Shown here one piece after another: positions 33,273 to 42,898 of a stretch of 64,000 bases of DNA. Source of the stretch: Methanosarcina sp. KYL-1. GTDB taxonomy: Archaea > Halobacteriota > Methanosarcinia > Methanosarcinales > Methanosarcinaceae. The translations under genes and the position numbers were made by a program. The notes under the pieces are model-generated. The model was not told the origin of the DNA. It did not search any database and saw only the letters and a list, made by a program, of their open reading frames with translations. Position 1 is the first letter of the stretch, and the number at the start of each line of letters is the position of its first letter. The stretch lies in NCBI RefSeq assembly GCF_024372725.1, contig NZ_VOUA01000009.1, positions 1-64,000 of the forward strand, read 5' to 3'.

Positions 33273-34154
33273 ATGAAGATGAACCCACGCTGTACTTACT
33301 GCCTGCTTTCCAGAGTGCACTTCCAGTCAAAGCTGTCCACGGACGATGAAGACCTGATAAGCAAGACCCTCCATGAATGCCTGGGGGTTATGAACAAACA
33401 CTATCACCCTGAGGCAGTATCCGCCTCAGTTGCCACTAAAGTCCACCGGAAATGTTACGAAATCCTGGAAGACAATGACCCTTACGCAGTCACAAAGAAA
33501 CTCATCAACCAGGCTTCACTTAAAGTCCTGCCCTTTGCAAGAGAAAAGATTTACGAAGGCAACCCCGACGATGGGGAACTTTTCAAGAGGGCTGTGCTGG
33601 CCTCGGTGATTGCGAACTACTTTGACTTCGGGATCATGGGGTTTGACGCAAGTGAAGACAAATTCGAAAGTGCTTTTATGAAATTTTTTGAACAGGGGCT
33701 TGATGTGGACGACACCCCTAAGATGCTCGGGCTTCTGGAAGATGTTGTCTATATCGCCGACAACTGCGGAGAGATACTTTTTGACATGTTTGTGTTTGAC
33801 GTGATCAAAAAGTTAGGCGGGAAAATCACCCTTGTGGTCCGTGGGGGGCCCATACTCACCGACGTGACCATGGAAGAGGTCCGGGAGTTCGAAATCGATA
33901 CAAAGGTTGATAAAGTCATAACCACCGGTTCCAATGCAGTGGGCGTTTTGATTGAAGAAGCTCCCGAAGAACTTCTGAAAGCCATGAAGGACGCAACCCT
34001 CATCATCAGCAAAGGCATGGCCAACTACGAGACCCTCTCGGAACACAACTTCGGGCCCATCGCCTATATGCTCCTCACAAAATGTGAATGCGTGGCAGAA
34101 GACATGGGGCTTGAGGAGGGCTTCGCGGTTGCAAAACTGATGAACTTCCCCTGA
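33273..34154 (+). CDS. DUF89/ARMT1-like metal-dependent phosphatase
   Basis: A 293-residue protein of the DUF89 family, whose characterised members are metal-dependent phosphatases that clear damaged phospho-metabolites. Archaeal forms begin with a C-x2-C pair, here C7 and C10 in NPRCTYC. The metal-site motif IADNCGEILFD is present near residues 160-170, followed by a GSNAVG segment and the SKGMANYE motif near 248-255. The start ATG follows AGGAAAAG. The gene is monocistronic. Its physiological substrate in this organism is unknown. Confidence 0.88.
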   Translation: MKMNPRCTYCLLSRVHFQSKLSTDDEDLISKTLHECLGVMNKHYHPEAVSASVATKVHRKCYEILEDNDPYAVTKKLINQASLKVLPFAREKIYEGNPDDGELFKRAVLASVIANYFDFGIMGFDASEDKFESAFMKFFEQGLDVDDTPKMLGLLEDVVYIADNCGEILFDMFVFDVIKKLGGKITLVVRGGPILTDVTMEEVREFEIDTKVDKVITTGSNAVGVLIEEAPEELLKAMKDATLIISKGMANYETLSEHNFGPIAYMLLTKCECVAEDMGLEEGFAVAKLMNFP

Positions 34155-34883
34155 GAAGGGTTTCCCGGTGTGAATACCTTAGGAGTTTTTCCCTGTATGA
34201 ATACCTGAGAATAGAATTCCTGGGAATATAATTAACCTGAATGATATAGAAAATACCCCCTAAGGTCCGGAAAATACTTTCCTTAATCCCGAAAACCTCT
34301 TTTCAATCCGGAAGGTATGGGGGTGGGGACCCCCACCAGCTTTCCCGTAAAGTGCTTCCGTTGACCCCGAAAATCTTTTTTCAGTCTAAGTGATGACAGG
34401 AATAACCCCGCCAGCTTGCCTGGCGGCGCCTCCCTAAAAGAATTTAGAAATTGCCAGCAAGAAATCGAAAAGAGCCGCGAATAAGAGTATTTTTCAGGTT
34501 GTGACTGCCAGTGCACTAATTTCAAATTGGATCCTTGTATTTTTTTCAGAACTCTTTCATTCAGTCAAACGGTGCCTTTTTTGTCATCACAATTCATTTC
34601 TCAGTCAACCAGGTGACATTTTTGGTCATTAAATCGTACTTTTAAGTCAAGCGGTGAAAAGTCCCGGTTCTAAGGTCATAATTCGGGATTTCGAGCTGGC
34701 TGTTTTTTTCTTTTTTGCTTTTCGGTCAAAAACACCAACTATGTAACTGTGGACGACCCGGGGTTTAATCGGCAGCTTTTTATTTATCAGGGGAGCAAAT
34801 ACAATACAGTCACTATAAAATCTGACTGAATATAAAATACAGCCACAACCTGGCTGAAACAGAATTTAAAGGAGAAATCGAAA
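34155..34883. other. Non-coding gap with hairpins and T-rich repeats
   Basis: About 730 bp. A perfect hairpin GGGGGT/ACCCCC is at 34319-34334 and a second one, CCGCCAG/CTGGCGG, at 34409-34427. From 34550 to 34670 come degenerate AGTCA/GTGAC T-rich units like those of the composite repeats. A ribosome site AAGGAGAAA for cooT ends the gap. No gene seen. Confidence 0.55.
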
Positions 34884-35072
34884 ATGTGTGAACTGAACGT
34901 CATCCTGCTTCGTGGAGACAGCCGCGAACAGGTCATGGATTCCGTCGCAAGAATCGTTGTGGAAGGAGACTCAATCGAACTTACCGGGATTCTCGGGGAG
35001 CAAATGACAGTTGCAGGCTCAGTCAAGGAGATTAACTTTTCAAGCGGCGAAGCCCTGATCCTTGCAAAGTGA
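34884..35072 (+). CDS. cooT: CooT-family nickel-binding protein
   Basis: A 62-residue protein with the CooT pattern: MCELNV start whose Cys2 is the nickel ligand in characterised members, then RIVVEGDSIELTGILGE and a C-terminal strand. CooT acts as a small cytoplasmic nickel-binding protein linked to CO dehydrogenase maturation in Rhodospirillum; homologues in methanogens are common. AAGGAGAAA precedes the ATG. No CO dehydrogenase or hydrogenase gene is adjacent. Confidence 0.9.
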   Translation: MCELNVILLRGDSREQVMDSVARIVVEGDSIELTGILGEQMTVAGSVKEINFSSGEALILAK

Positions 35073-35505
35073 ATTTTTTATTTTTTACTCTTTCTATTTT
35101 CTTGCCCTTTTCCTGCCTTCCTGCTTCCCTCACTTTCCTGCTTTCCTATTTTCTTACCCTTTGCCTGCGTTCCTATTTTTCTTTCGTTACTTTTTTTTCA
35201 ACTTCATTTCATCCGATGGGCTTTTTTGGGAAAATCCTCTCCAAAAATATTAATAACTGTTCCGTATATCTCCCTTTACCCTGACATCAATGCAAAGGTT
35301 TGAGATTTTTGAAAGCTATCTTTGCTTCATAATGTATTTAACGATTAAATTAATATCTTAGGTCAGGAATCGGGTAGTTTGCAACAGGCATTCTGGATTT
35401 ATGCGATCCGCTGCCCGGAATCACAGATCCGTAAAAAATTTATTTTTCAGTAATTTAAATTAATTCCTGATTGGGTAGTACAGGATAAACAGGACAGGAT
35501 AATAA
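35073..35505. other. Non-coding gap with pyrimidine tract
   Basis: Immediately after the cooT stop comes a ~125-base T/C tract (35077-35200) with several T5-T8 runs, a plausible archaeal termination region. TATA-like AATGTATTTAACG (35331-35343) and an AGGA-rich leader precede gap. Nothing else seen. Confidence 0.5.
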
Positions 35506-36513
35506 ATGGCTAAAGTAAAGATTGCAGTAAACGGTTACGGAACAATTGGAAAAAGAGTTGCAGACGCCGTACAGGCTCAGGATGACATGGAAATCACAGG
35601 CATTTCCAAGACAAAGCCTAACTATGAGGCTGCAGTGGCCCACCAGCTCGGGTATGACATCTATGCCCCTGCCGCCAATCTCGGAGCCTTTGAAAAGGCA
35701 GGAATACCTGCCGCCGGAAGCATTGAGGAAATGGTAGAAAAAGCCGACCTGGTAGTGGACTGTACCCCCGGAGGGGTGGGGGAAGCAAATAAGGCCCTGT
35801 ACGAAAAATCCGGGGTAAAGGCCATCTGGCAGGGCGGTGAGGAGCACGAGCTTGCAGGTTATTCCTTTAACGCTGTCTCAAACTACGAAGGGGCCCTGGG
35901 CCTTGACTTCGTAAGGGTGGTTTCCTGCAACACCACAGGGCTTTGCAGGGTCATCTATCCCATCGACAAAGCGTTTGGGGTAAAGAAGGTCAGGGTAACC
36001 CTTGCCCGGAGGTCAGCCGACCCCAACGACGTAAAGAAGGGGCCGATCAATGCAATCGTGCCGGACCCGATCAGGCTGCCTTCCCACCACGGGCCTGATG
36101 TGAAGACCGTTATTCCTCACATCAATATCACCTCAGCAGCCATGAAAATCCCGACGACCCTCATGCACCTGCACACCGTGAACATGGAGCTTAATAACGA
36201 GTGCACTTCCGAAGACGTCAGGAATGTGCTTGCCTCCCAGTCCAGAGTCCGTTTCGTAGGGCAGGGCATATCTTCCACGGCCGAAATCATCGAAGTTGCC
36301 AGGGACATAAAGCGCCCCAGAAACGATATGTGGGAGAACTGCGTCTGGCCCGACTCAATCACCATGCACGAAGGGGAACTCTACTTCTTCCAGGCTATCC
36401 ACCAGGAGTCCATTGTGGTCCCTGAAAACGTGGACGCCATCCGGGCCATGATGGAGCTGGAAAGTGACGGTGCAAAGTCCATCGAAAAAACAAACAGGGC
36501 ACTTGGGCTCTGA
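35506..36513 (+). CDS. gap: Type II glyceraldehyde-3-phosphate dehydrogenase
   Basis: A 335-residue archaeal type II GAPDH that interconverts glyceraldehyde-3-phosphate and 1,3-bisphosphoglycerate with NAD(P). The Rossmann motif NGYGTIGKRV is at 9-18, and the catalytic Cys141 is in VVSCNTTGLCR. The archaeal-specific HHGPDVKTV and HLHTVNMEL segments are present. In methanogens it works mainly in gluconeogenesis. The FBPase and NAD kinase genes follow at 72 bp and then 1 bp, so the three likely form an operon for sugar-phosphate synthesis and NADP supply. AGGATAATAA precedes the ATG. Confidence 0.95.
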   Translation: MAKVKIAVNGYGTIGKRVADAVQAQDDMEITGISKTKPNYEAAVAHQLGYDIYAPAANLGAFEKAGIPAAGSIEEMVEKADLVVDCTPGGVGEANKALYEKSGVKAIWQGGEEHELAGYSFNAVSNYEGALGLDFVRVVSCNTTGLCRVIYPIDKAFGVKKVRVTLARRSADPNDVKKGPINAIVPDPIRLPSHHGPDVKTVIPHINITSAAMKIPTTLMHLHTVNMELNNECTSEDVRNVLASQSRVRFVGQGISSTAEIIEVARDIKRPRNDMWENCVWPDSITMHEGELYFFQAIHQESIVVPENVDAIRAMMELESDGAKSIEKTNRALGL

Positions 36514-36585
36514 GCCCTTCAAAGGGGCTCCTGTTTTCCGGGACCCGGAAAGCTTGAGACCCGGCCCTGAAATTCAGACCTTTCT

Positions 36586-37389
36586 ATGACCCAGAATTTT
36601 GAATTTTTAAAACTTTGCCGGGAAGCTTTTAAAGCTGCTTCGGATGCCACTTCCGGCCTTGCAGGGACAGAAGCTGCCGGCAATTTTGTCTGTATGGGGG
36701 CCGACGGGACCCCCACCACGGAGATCGACCTTGCAGCCGAAGACGCTATCCTTGAGGTGCTGAAAGCCGACGGCAGGCCCATGAAGATCATCAGCGAGGA
36801 GCTTGGCGAACTTGTGATAGGTGATTCCCCGGAGTTTGCTCTTGTCCTGGACCCACTGGACGGGACGTATAACGCCTCGGTCGGGATTCCTTTCTATAAT
36901 GTCTCGATAGCTGTTACGTCCCCGGACCTCTCCGAGCTGAAGTTCGGATATGTTAGCAACCTTGCCGTGCGGGAAGAGTATTATGCAGAAGCCGGAAAGG
37001 GAGCTTACCTGAACGGAAAATCGATTGAAACTTCCCGGGAGCAGGACTTACAACAGCTCTGCATCAGCGTGTACGGCTACCGGAAGAACGTGAAGAGGAC
37101 AACCCGGCTCTACAGCAGCGTCCGGCGGGTCAGGCTCTTGGGGAGTGTGGCGCTCGAACTCTGTTATGTGGGCTCGGGCAAGCTGGACGCTTTTATTGAC
37201 GTAAGAAACGCTTTGCGCGTGACCGACATTGCAGCCGGGCAGCTCATTTTGACAGAGGCCGGCGGGCTTGTCACGGACGGATTCGGAAATCCTTTAAGGC
37301 TTCCGGATAATGTACTGAGCAGGGTGGAAATGGTTGCTTCCAACGGACATGTACACGGGAAACTTCTAAAGCTTCTTTCAAGGGGATAA
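36586..37389 (+). CDS. Fructose-1,6-bisphosphatase / inositol monophosphatase (bifunctional archaeal type)
   Basis: A 267-residue Mg-dependent phosphatase of the archaeal IMPase/FBPase class. Motifs: E71-E72 in IISEELGE, D89-P-L-D92-G-T in LDPLDGTYNASVG, and a C-terminal metal-site Asp in RVTDIAAGQLILTEAGG. Related archaeal enzymes remove the 1-phosphate of fructose bisphosphate and dephosphorylate inositol phosphates. It is placed between gap and an NAD kinase gene, consistent with gluconeogenesis; in some archaea NAD kinase and this phosphatase are fused, which supports the pairing. The start ATG has no strong Shine-Dalgarno. Confidence 0.92.
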   Translation: MTQNFEFLKLCREAFKAASDATSGLAGTEAAGNFVCMGADGTPTTEIDLAAEDAILEVLKADGRPMKIISEELGELVIGDSPEFALVLDPLDGTYNASVGIPFYNVSIAVTSPDLSELKFGYVSNLAVREEYYAEAGKGAYLNGKSIETSREQDLQQLCISVYGYRKNVKRTTRLYSSVRRVRLLGSVALELCYVGSGKLDAFIDVRNALRVTDIAAGQLILTEAGGLVTDGFGNPLRLPDNVLSRVEMVASNGHVHGKLLKLLSRG

Positions 37390-37390
37390 C

Positions 37391-38215
37391 TTGTCTATCA
37401 AAAAAATAGGGATTGCGTCGCGCTGCGACAGGCCCGAAGTAATTGAAATGGTCAGGGCAATCCTCGACCACTTCAGCTCAATGGTTGAAATTCTTGTTTC
37501 CACTTCCACGGCTGATGTGCTGGGAATCAAAGGGGTGCCCGTTGAAAGGATGAGGGATGAGGGAGTGGAACTTATCATCAGTGTGGGGGGTGACGGGACA
37601 GTCCTGCGGAATATTTCCAGGATGAAAGATCCCCTCCCGATACTCGGGATCAATATGGGCACTCTGGGTTTCCTGGTGGACGTGGAGCCGGAAGAAGCCA
37701 TCGAGACCATAGAAGAAGTGCTTTACGGTTTTTCCTACATCGAAAGGATGCGGGTCGATGTCTTCCTTAACGGGGAAGTGCTCGAGACCGCCACCAACGA
37801 AGTTGCGATCATGTCAGGAAAACCCGCAAAGATAATCCAGTTCAAGGTCTACGTGGACGACTGCCTGCTCGATGAGATGCGGGCGGACGGTGTGGTCTTT
37901 GCAACCCCAACCGGCTCTACGGCCTATGCCATGAGCGCTGGAGGCCCTATCGTAAACCCCCGGGTCAATGCGATAGTGGTCGTTCCCATCGCCCCTTTCA
38001 AGCTGTCCTCAAGGCCCTGGGTCATCCCGTCAGATAGCGAAATTACGGTAAGGCTTTCAATCTCCAAAGAGGCCGTCATTGCCATTGACGGGCAGAAGTC
38101 CTACCGGATCCGGCCGGATGACGTGGTCAAACTGAAAAGGTCAAAATACCCGGCCCGTTTTGTGAAGACTTCGGATACCTGTTTTTATGAGCGGGTCCAG
38201 AAGAAACTTTCCTGA
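37391..38215 (+). CDS. nadK: NAD kinase
   Basis: A 274-residue (poly)phosphate/ATP-NAD kinase. The GGDGT phosphate-binding motif is at 66-70, NMGTLGF at 88-94, and the NEVAI and TPTGSTAYAMSAGGP segments of the beta-sandwich domain are intact. It makes NADP from NAD. The TTG start at 37391 follows the phosphatase stop by one base, with AAGGGGAT as ribosome site overlapping the upstream gene's end, so translation is coupled. Confidence 0.95.
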   Translation: MSIKKIGIASRCDRPEVIEMVRAILDHFSSMVEILVSTSTADVLGIKGVPVERMRDEGVELIISVGGDGTVLRNISRMKDPLPILGINMGTLGFLVDVEPEEAIETIEEVLYGFSYIERMRVDVFLNGEVLETATNEVAIMSGKPAKIIQFKVYVDDCLLDEMRADGVVFATPTGSTAYAMSAGGPIVNPRVNAIVVVPIAPFKLSSRPWVIPSDSEITVRLSISKEAVIAIDGQKSYRIRPDDVVKLKRSKYPARFVKTSDTCFYERVQKKLS

Positions 38216-38621
38216 TGCCGGAGCATTTTTCCGGAAATTTAATTTTTTTCTCATCCTTATGGATTTTTTTTCTAGAGCCCACATTTTTTATTGATTTAAT
38301 TTTCATTCAATTATATAATTGCACATCAAATATTCTCTTTCCTGCCCCTTAAAATTCTGAAAAATGGGGCCTCCTGATGTGAAAATGATGGAGATGTTGT
38401 CGCCGGAAATTATTTTCCTTCAAGGAAAACATTTATACCTATGAAGGTTAAGCTATCCTTAATCTTACTAAAAAGTATCACATTTTCTGACTTCTAAAGG
38501 ACTTTTCAGCCCTGATATTCCTTATTTGAGCATTCGGGTTGTTTCCCGGGTAAGTCACCAATCTATCATTATAAATAATAAAAGAATGCCTCACATACAG
38601 AAAAGCACAGGAAGCAGTACC
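38216..38621. other. Intergenic promoter region
   Basis: About 405 bp, AT-rich. A T-rich stretch just after nadK (38240-38275) is a likely terminator, and a TATA-like CATTTATACCTA (38429-38440) a likely promoter for the downstream synthase. No gene seen; a TTG-initiated extension of the synthase to 38526 is open but unlikely. Confidence 0.5.
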
Positions 38622-39842
38622 ATGTCAGAGAGCGAGCAGTATTCCAGAAACACGCTGATGGACTATATCGATTATCGGCCCCTCGATATCGAAATCTGTG
38701 ACGTGACTCTCCGGGACGGAGAGCAGACTCCGGGAGTTGTATTCACGCGGGAGCATAAGCTGGCAATAGCTAATCGGCTTAATTCCATGGGAGTCGAGGT
38801 TATTGAAGCCGGTTTTCCTGTAGTCTCAGCAAACGAAAAGGAGATTGTAAAGGAAATTGCAGCTCAGGGTTATAATTCAAGGATCTGCTGCCTCTCCAGG
38901 GCCGTAAGAGGAGATGTGGATGCTGCCCTTGACTGCGACGTTGATATTGTGAGCATTTTCATTGCCATGTCCGACATGCACCTCAAGTACAAATACCACA
39001 GGAGCTTTGAGGAGATGCTCGGCTGCGCCAAGGAAACCATTGAGTATGCAACGGACCACGGCTTAAAAGTGCGTTTTGCAGCCGAAGACGCAAGCCGGAC
39101 CCCGATTGACCGCCTCAAGCAGGCTTTCCTGGAAATGGAAAAGGAATATAAAGTGCAGTATGTAAGCCTCGCCGACACCGTGGGTATTTTGAACCCGACT
39201 ACCACCCACTACCTGGTAAGCGAGATCTACAAAACCGTTAACACTTCGATCTGCATCCACTGCCACGACGACCTCGGCATGGCTACCGCAAACACCCTTG
39301 CAGCCGCCGAAGCCGGGGCAAAGCAGCTCCATACCACCGTCAACGGGATCGGGGAAAGGGCCGGCAACGCCTCCTTAGAAGAAGTGCTGGTTGCTCTCAG
39401 GGTGCAGTACGGGATCGACCGCTATGACACTACCAGACTGACGGAACTCTCACAGCTTGTCTCCAAATATTCGGGGATAACCCCTTCCGTGAACAAGGCC
39501 GTGGTCGGGCAAAACGCCTTCACCCACGAGTCCGGGATCCACGTCGCCGCAATCCTGGAAGAGCCGCGGACTTACGAACTCTTCCTCCCTGAAATGGTGG
39601 GCGGAAAGCGCAACCTGGTCGTAGGCAAGCACACCGGCACAAAAGCCCTAAAAGGCATCATTAACAGCATTGGCTTCTGCCTTGAGCGGGATGAACTCTG
39701 TGCCCTGATCGATAAGGTAAAGGTCTGCACGGAAGAAAAACATAAGAGCATTTCCAGAGAACAGCTCGAAAAGCTGATCACTCAGGTCAGGCAGGAAACT
39801 AAAACCGGTAAGCCTGAAGGGGAAGAGAAGGTTTCGATCTGA
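38622..39842 (+). CDS. aksA: Homocitrate synthase family (AksA-like)
   Basis: A synthase of about 406 residues of the LeuA/NifV/AksA family, joining acetyl-CoA to a 2-oxoacid. The DVTLRDGEQTPG active-site motif, the metal-site HCHDDLGMA and the second GERAGNA motif are intact. The protein lacks the long LeuA regulatory domain of isopropylmalate synthases, which favours homocitrate-type enzymes; in methanogens AksA starts 2-oxosuberate synthesis for coenzyme B. Citramalate synthase is a possible alternative. The ATG at 38622 is preferred (GGAAG upstream); the TTG at 38526 would add 32 residues with no conservation expected. Confidence 0.85.
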   Translation: MSESEQYSRNTLMDYIDYRPLDIEICDVTLRDGEQTPGVVFTREHKLAIANRLNSMGVEVIEAGFPVVSANEKEIVKEIAAQGYNSRICCLSRAVRGDVDAALDCDVDIVSIFIAMSDMHLKYKYHRSFEEMLGCAKETIEYATDHGLKVRFAAEDASRTPIDRLKQAFLEMEKEYKVQYVSLADTVGILNPTTTHYLVSEIYKTVNTSICIHCHDDLGMATANTLAAAEAGAKQLHTTVNGIGERAGNASLEEVLVALRVQYGIDRYDTTRLTELSQLVSKYSGITPSVNKAVVGQNAFTHESGIHVAAILEEPRTYELFLPEMVGGKRNLVVGKHTGTKALKGIINSIGFCLERDELCALIDKVKVCTEEKHKSISREQLEKLITQVRQETKTGKPEGEEKVSI

Positions 39843-39975
39843 AACGTATAAGAAATGAGAATGTTTCTAACGATTCATTCTAACTTTTTTCTAAATATTC
39901 TGCATAAGAAAAAAAGCATTATTAGACTTCTTTTTGATACATTGGAATTTTCCTGTCGTTTATTATTCTTATAAG

Positions 39976-40282
39976 GGCTCTGTAGAAATCCTCAATCAAT
40001 GTAAGTTATTTTGGAAATATAAAATTTAGATATAAGGTCTGAAATTTAGATATAAAGTCGGAATATTGACGAGAAGTGAGTCAAATAAAAGTAAAAGTTA
40101 ATAATGGCAGTTTATTTTCCAATCAATTTTTTTTCAGCAATTTCGGAAAGGCCGCTCGCTTACGCAAGCGGTGAGGCCCCTGGTTCTCTATACTAACAGA
40201 GCAACAGCCAGGATTGAAATCAGTACTAAATCCAGCTACAAACCAGGGCCTTTCCATGTACTATGATTAGATTTCTACAGGG
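39976..40282. mobile_element. MITE-like element with 15-bp TIRs and internal hairpin
   Basis: Bounded by GGCTCTGTAGAAATC and, read inward from the right, GGCCCTGTAGAAATC. It contains two ATTTAGATATAA(A/G)GTC repeats and a hairpin at 40151-40171 followed by GGTGAGGCCCC. The same TAGAAATCC end closes the composite repeats A-C and a solo end at 28552-28567. No target duplication is evident and no ORF is present; the gap 39843-40335 holds nothing else. Confidence 0.6.
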
Positions 40283-40335
40283 CCACCTATGGGCCACCTA
40301 TTCTTCTTCCTCTTCCTCTTCTTCCTTTTTTTAAT

Positions 40336-42768
40336 TTAAGAAACGTAAGTGGAGGTCCACTCCGGCCTTTCAGGCGGCTTTTCCTCCAGCATTTCTCTCC
40401 ATTTTTCGTCGGTCAGGCGGTCGTCCATGGGCTGCTTGAACTCGTAGTGGCTGAAGACCGGGCCTGCCCCGATAAGGACCCTGCCGTCGGGGAGTTTGTA
40501 GGCAACCACTATCATGTCAACATACCCTACACCTTCTTCGAGTACAGCTTTCGTGTTGCTGTCCGTGTGGACGTCGGCTACGATCGTTGTTTTCTTAGCC
40601 CTGTCGTCGACGTCGGCTATGACACCCTCAAGCTGGTCCCCGAAATTCTTGATGGATTCGTAGTCTTCTTCTGTCAGCTCTTCGTTTTCAAGTTCCCTTT
40701 CCGAGATGTCCAGGAGCTTCTCCAGGGTGCCTTCAAGGCTCGTAAGCCTTGCTTTCGAAGAGGAGTCAAGCACATCCGTTTCTTCCAGGCCCTGGTTTGT
40801 CATCCTCGTCAGAGCCAGCAGCCGGGCGTAAAACTCAGGTACGGGTTCCACATAGCCTACAACAGGTCTTTCTTCCGGGGGCATGGGAGCTGCGGACTCG
40901 ACCATTGTGTAACTCTGTTTGGCATAGAGGATCGTGTCGTGGCGGAGTTCGGTCCAGGAGGCAAGGGAGGTGCTCAGCTCCTTATCCTGCCAGGCTCCGG
41001 TCTGCATGAAGGTCGGATAGCCGTCGCCGTAGGTTTTCAGGAGGGGCTGAAGCGAGTAAAGCCAGGCCCAGTAAAGGTTCCGGTTCCATTCGGCGGCGCT
41101 GAAATTCGAAAACTCCGATTCGAGCTTGCCGTACTGGCTGCTGTAGTTCCGGTACTCGGAATCGTCCAGTTCGTCAAGCCAGTACCCTGCCCGTTCCGAG
41201 CCCAGGAGGGCCATGGTGTCGAGACCGCGCGGAAAACCACGGATCGGCCTGCCTGCTCCTGAGATCACAAGCGTAAATGGAGTTTCCAGGTCTCCTCTGT
41301 ATTCGCCTGTGTATGCTCCCACAAGGTTGGAAAACATGTAAGAGTCAGGGATGAAGCGCTGCCCCATGAAGCGGAATCCTCGGGTGTTTTCCAGGCATTC
41401 GTCGGCCTGTGCCGGGGTGAAGGGCGGCTCTATAATGCAGTTTCCTGTGCCTCCGTAGATCCGGGGCCCCTGGTATTCCGCAAGTCTGGCTTTCAGTTCT
41501 CCGACTGTTGTCTTGTTAAACTCCCTGTCCCCGCTTCCGAACACCGAATCCATAGCTTCCATATATTCGTAGGGCCCCAGGTCATCCGAAAAGCCCACAT
41601 AAAACGCCGTAACCGAATAGATCCTGTCCCATTTTTCAAGGAGTTCCGGCTCATTTTCGAGCTCTGAGGCGATCAGGCTGGCCTGGATGGTCTGGATGCG
41701 GGCTTCTTTTTCCGGGTCCCCGGCCTGGATCAGTTTGCCCTTGAGGAGCATGCTCACCCTGCCGTGCCACATGAAGGCCCTGAAATAATTTTTCAGCATC
41801 TCCGAACGGGTATAATGGCCCCTGGGCACGTACTGGGAGTAATCTTCTTCGTACAGGAAAATCGGAGAAGGGGCAAAGCCTGCGTGCCCTTCGATGAGGG
41901 CCAGTTCGGAATCGACCTCTTCTTTCACAAACCCGGGGACCTCAAACTGATACTTTTCTTCTGCCCCGGCAGGAAAAAGGGACTCATCGTATTCGGAGGA
42001 GTAGGGTTCAGAGAAGGGCTCATCGGTCTTTTGGACCTGTTCCGGCTGCGGCTGGAGCAGGCTCAGGGCAACGGCAAAATAGGCAGCATTTCTCCGGGCA
42101 GCTTCCTTTACTTCTGATGAGCTTGCGTCTGATGAGCTTGCGTCTGATGAGCTTGCGCTGTTGTACTCCTCCACGGATGCATTCAGCAGGGCCCTATTTA
42201 TTTCCCAGAGCAGGTCGTAAAATTCCCGCTCCTCTACCTGCCGCAGGGTCTCATCAAACTGGATGTGGTAGAGGTGCAGCAGGGAATCGGATGTGATAAA
42301 AACCGGGACCTCCTCTTCTTTCAATGTTACGTACATGGAAGTTATGTCTTCTTCCCCGGGGTTGTAGGGGTTTTTGATTACCACAAAACCGTTAGTTTTC
42401 AGCTTTTCAAGCGCCTGTGCGTCCAGCGGGATTTTTCCTGAAAAGCTTTCGTAGTTTGAGATTCCGGCTTCTTTCAGGGGCAGTTCATAAGGAGGAACCT
42501 TTAATTCGATATCAAGGGCTTCTAAACTGTAGTTTACGGGAAAAAGGATATTTCGGTCCCCGGCCCCAGAAAAAGTTACAGCTTCGGTTTCCAGTTTGCC
42601 TGCGGCAGAACTGTCTGTTTCCTGCTCTTCCTGTCCTTCCTGTCCTTCCTGACCTTCCTTTTCTTCCTGCTCTTCTTGATCTGTTCCCCGGTCAATGCAG
42701 CCGCAAAGAAAGGTAAAAAGCAAAAGCATCAAGCAAACTGCAGTGATTCTGATTTTCCGATCCATCAC
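40336..42768 (-). CDS. DUF3160-domain lipoprotein
   Basis: An 810-residue secreted lipoprotein. The N-terminal hydrophobic segment ends in LCGC with Cys24 as likely lipid anchor. A low-complexity linker of EGQEGQEEQ type follows (about 30-55), then the DUF3160 region with FVVIKNPYN and IQFDETLRQ segments and a large globular body ending in VLIGAGPVFSHYEF. The function of DUF3160 is unknown; several archaeal members are surface proteins. A second low-complexity stretch of SSSDA repeats (about 203-218) is encoded by three 15-bp units. No partner genes are adjacent. Confidence 0.85.
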   Translation of the reverse strand: MMDRKIRITAVCLMLLLFTFLCGCIDRGTDQEEQEEKEGQEGQEGQEEQETDSSAAGKLETEAVTFSGAGDRNILFPVNYSLEALDIELKVPPYELPLKEAGISNYESFSGKIPLDAQALEKLKTNGFVVIKNPYNPGEEDITSMYVTLKEEEVPVFITSDSLLHLYHIQFDETLRQVEEREFYDLLWEINRALLNASVEEYNSASSSDASSSDASSSEVKEAARRNAAYFAVALSLLQPQPEQVQKTDEPFSEPYSSEYDESLFPAGAEEKYQFEVPGFVKEEVDSELALIEGHAGFAPSPIFLYEEDYSQYVPRGHYTRSEMLKNYFRAFMWHGRVSMLLKGKLIQAGDPEKEARIQTIQASLIASELENEPELLEKWDRIYSVTAFYVGFSDDLGPYEYMEAMDSVFGSGDREFNKTTVGELKARLAEYQGPRIYGGTGNCIIEPPFTPAQADECLENTRGFRFMGQRFIPDSYMFSNLVGAYTGEYRGDLETPFTLVISGAGRPIRGFPRGLDTMALLGSERAGYWLDELDDSEYRNYSSQYGKLESEFSNFSAAEWNRNLYWAWLYSLQPLLKTYGDGYPTFMQTGAWQDKELSTSLASWTELRHDTILYAKQSYTMVESAAPMPPEERPVVGYVEPVPEFYARLLALTRMTNQGLEETDVLDSSSKARLTSLEGTLEKLLDISERELENEELTEEDYESIKNFGDQLEGVIADVDDRAKKTTIVADVHTDSNTKAVLEEGVGYVDMIVVAYKLPDGRVLIGAGPVFSHYEFKQPMDDRLTDEKWREMLEEKPPERPEWTSTYVS

Positions 42769-42898
42769 CTGTCACCCCAACCTCTCGGAGTCTAATTAAA
42801 AAATCGTAAAAAATATTTAAAAACATTTAAATAATTTAAAAAGTTCCCCCTTAAATGTTTAATCCTTGAAAAAAAGAACCGGCTTTCCAGCATACCTT

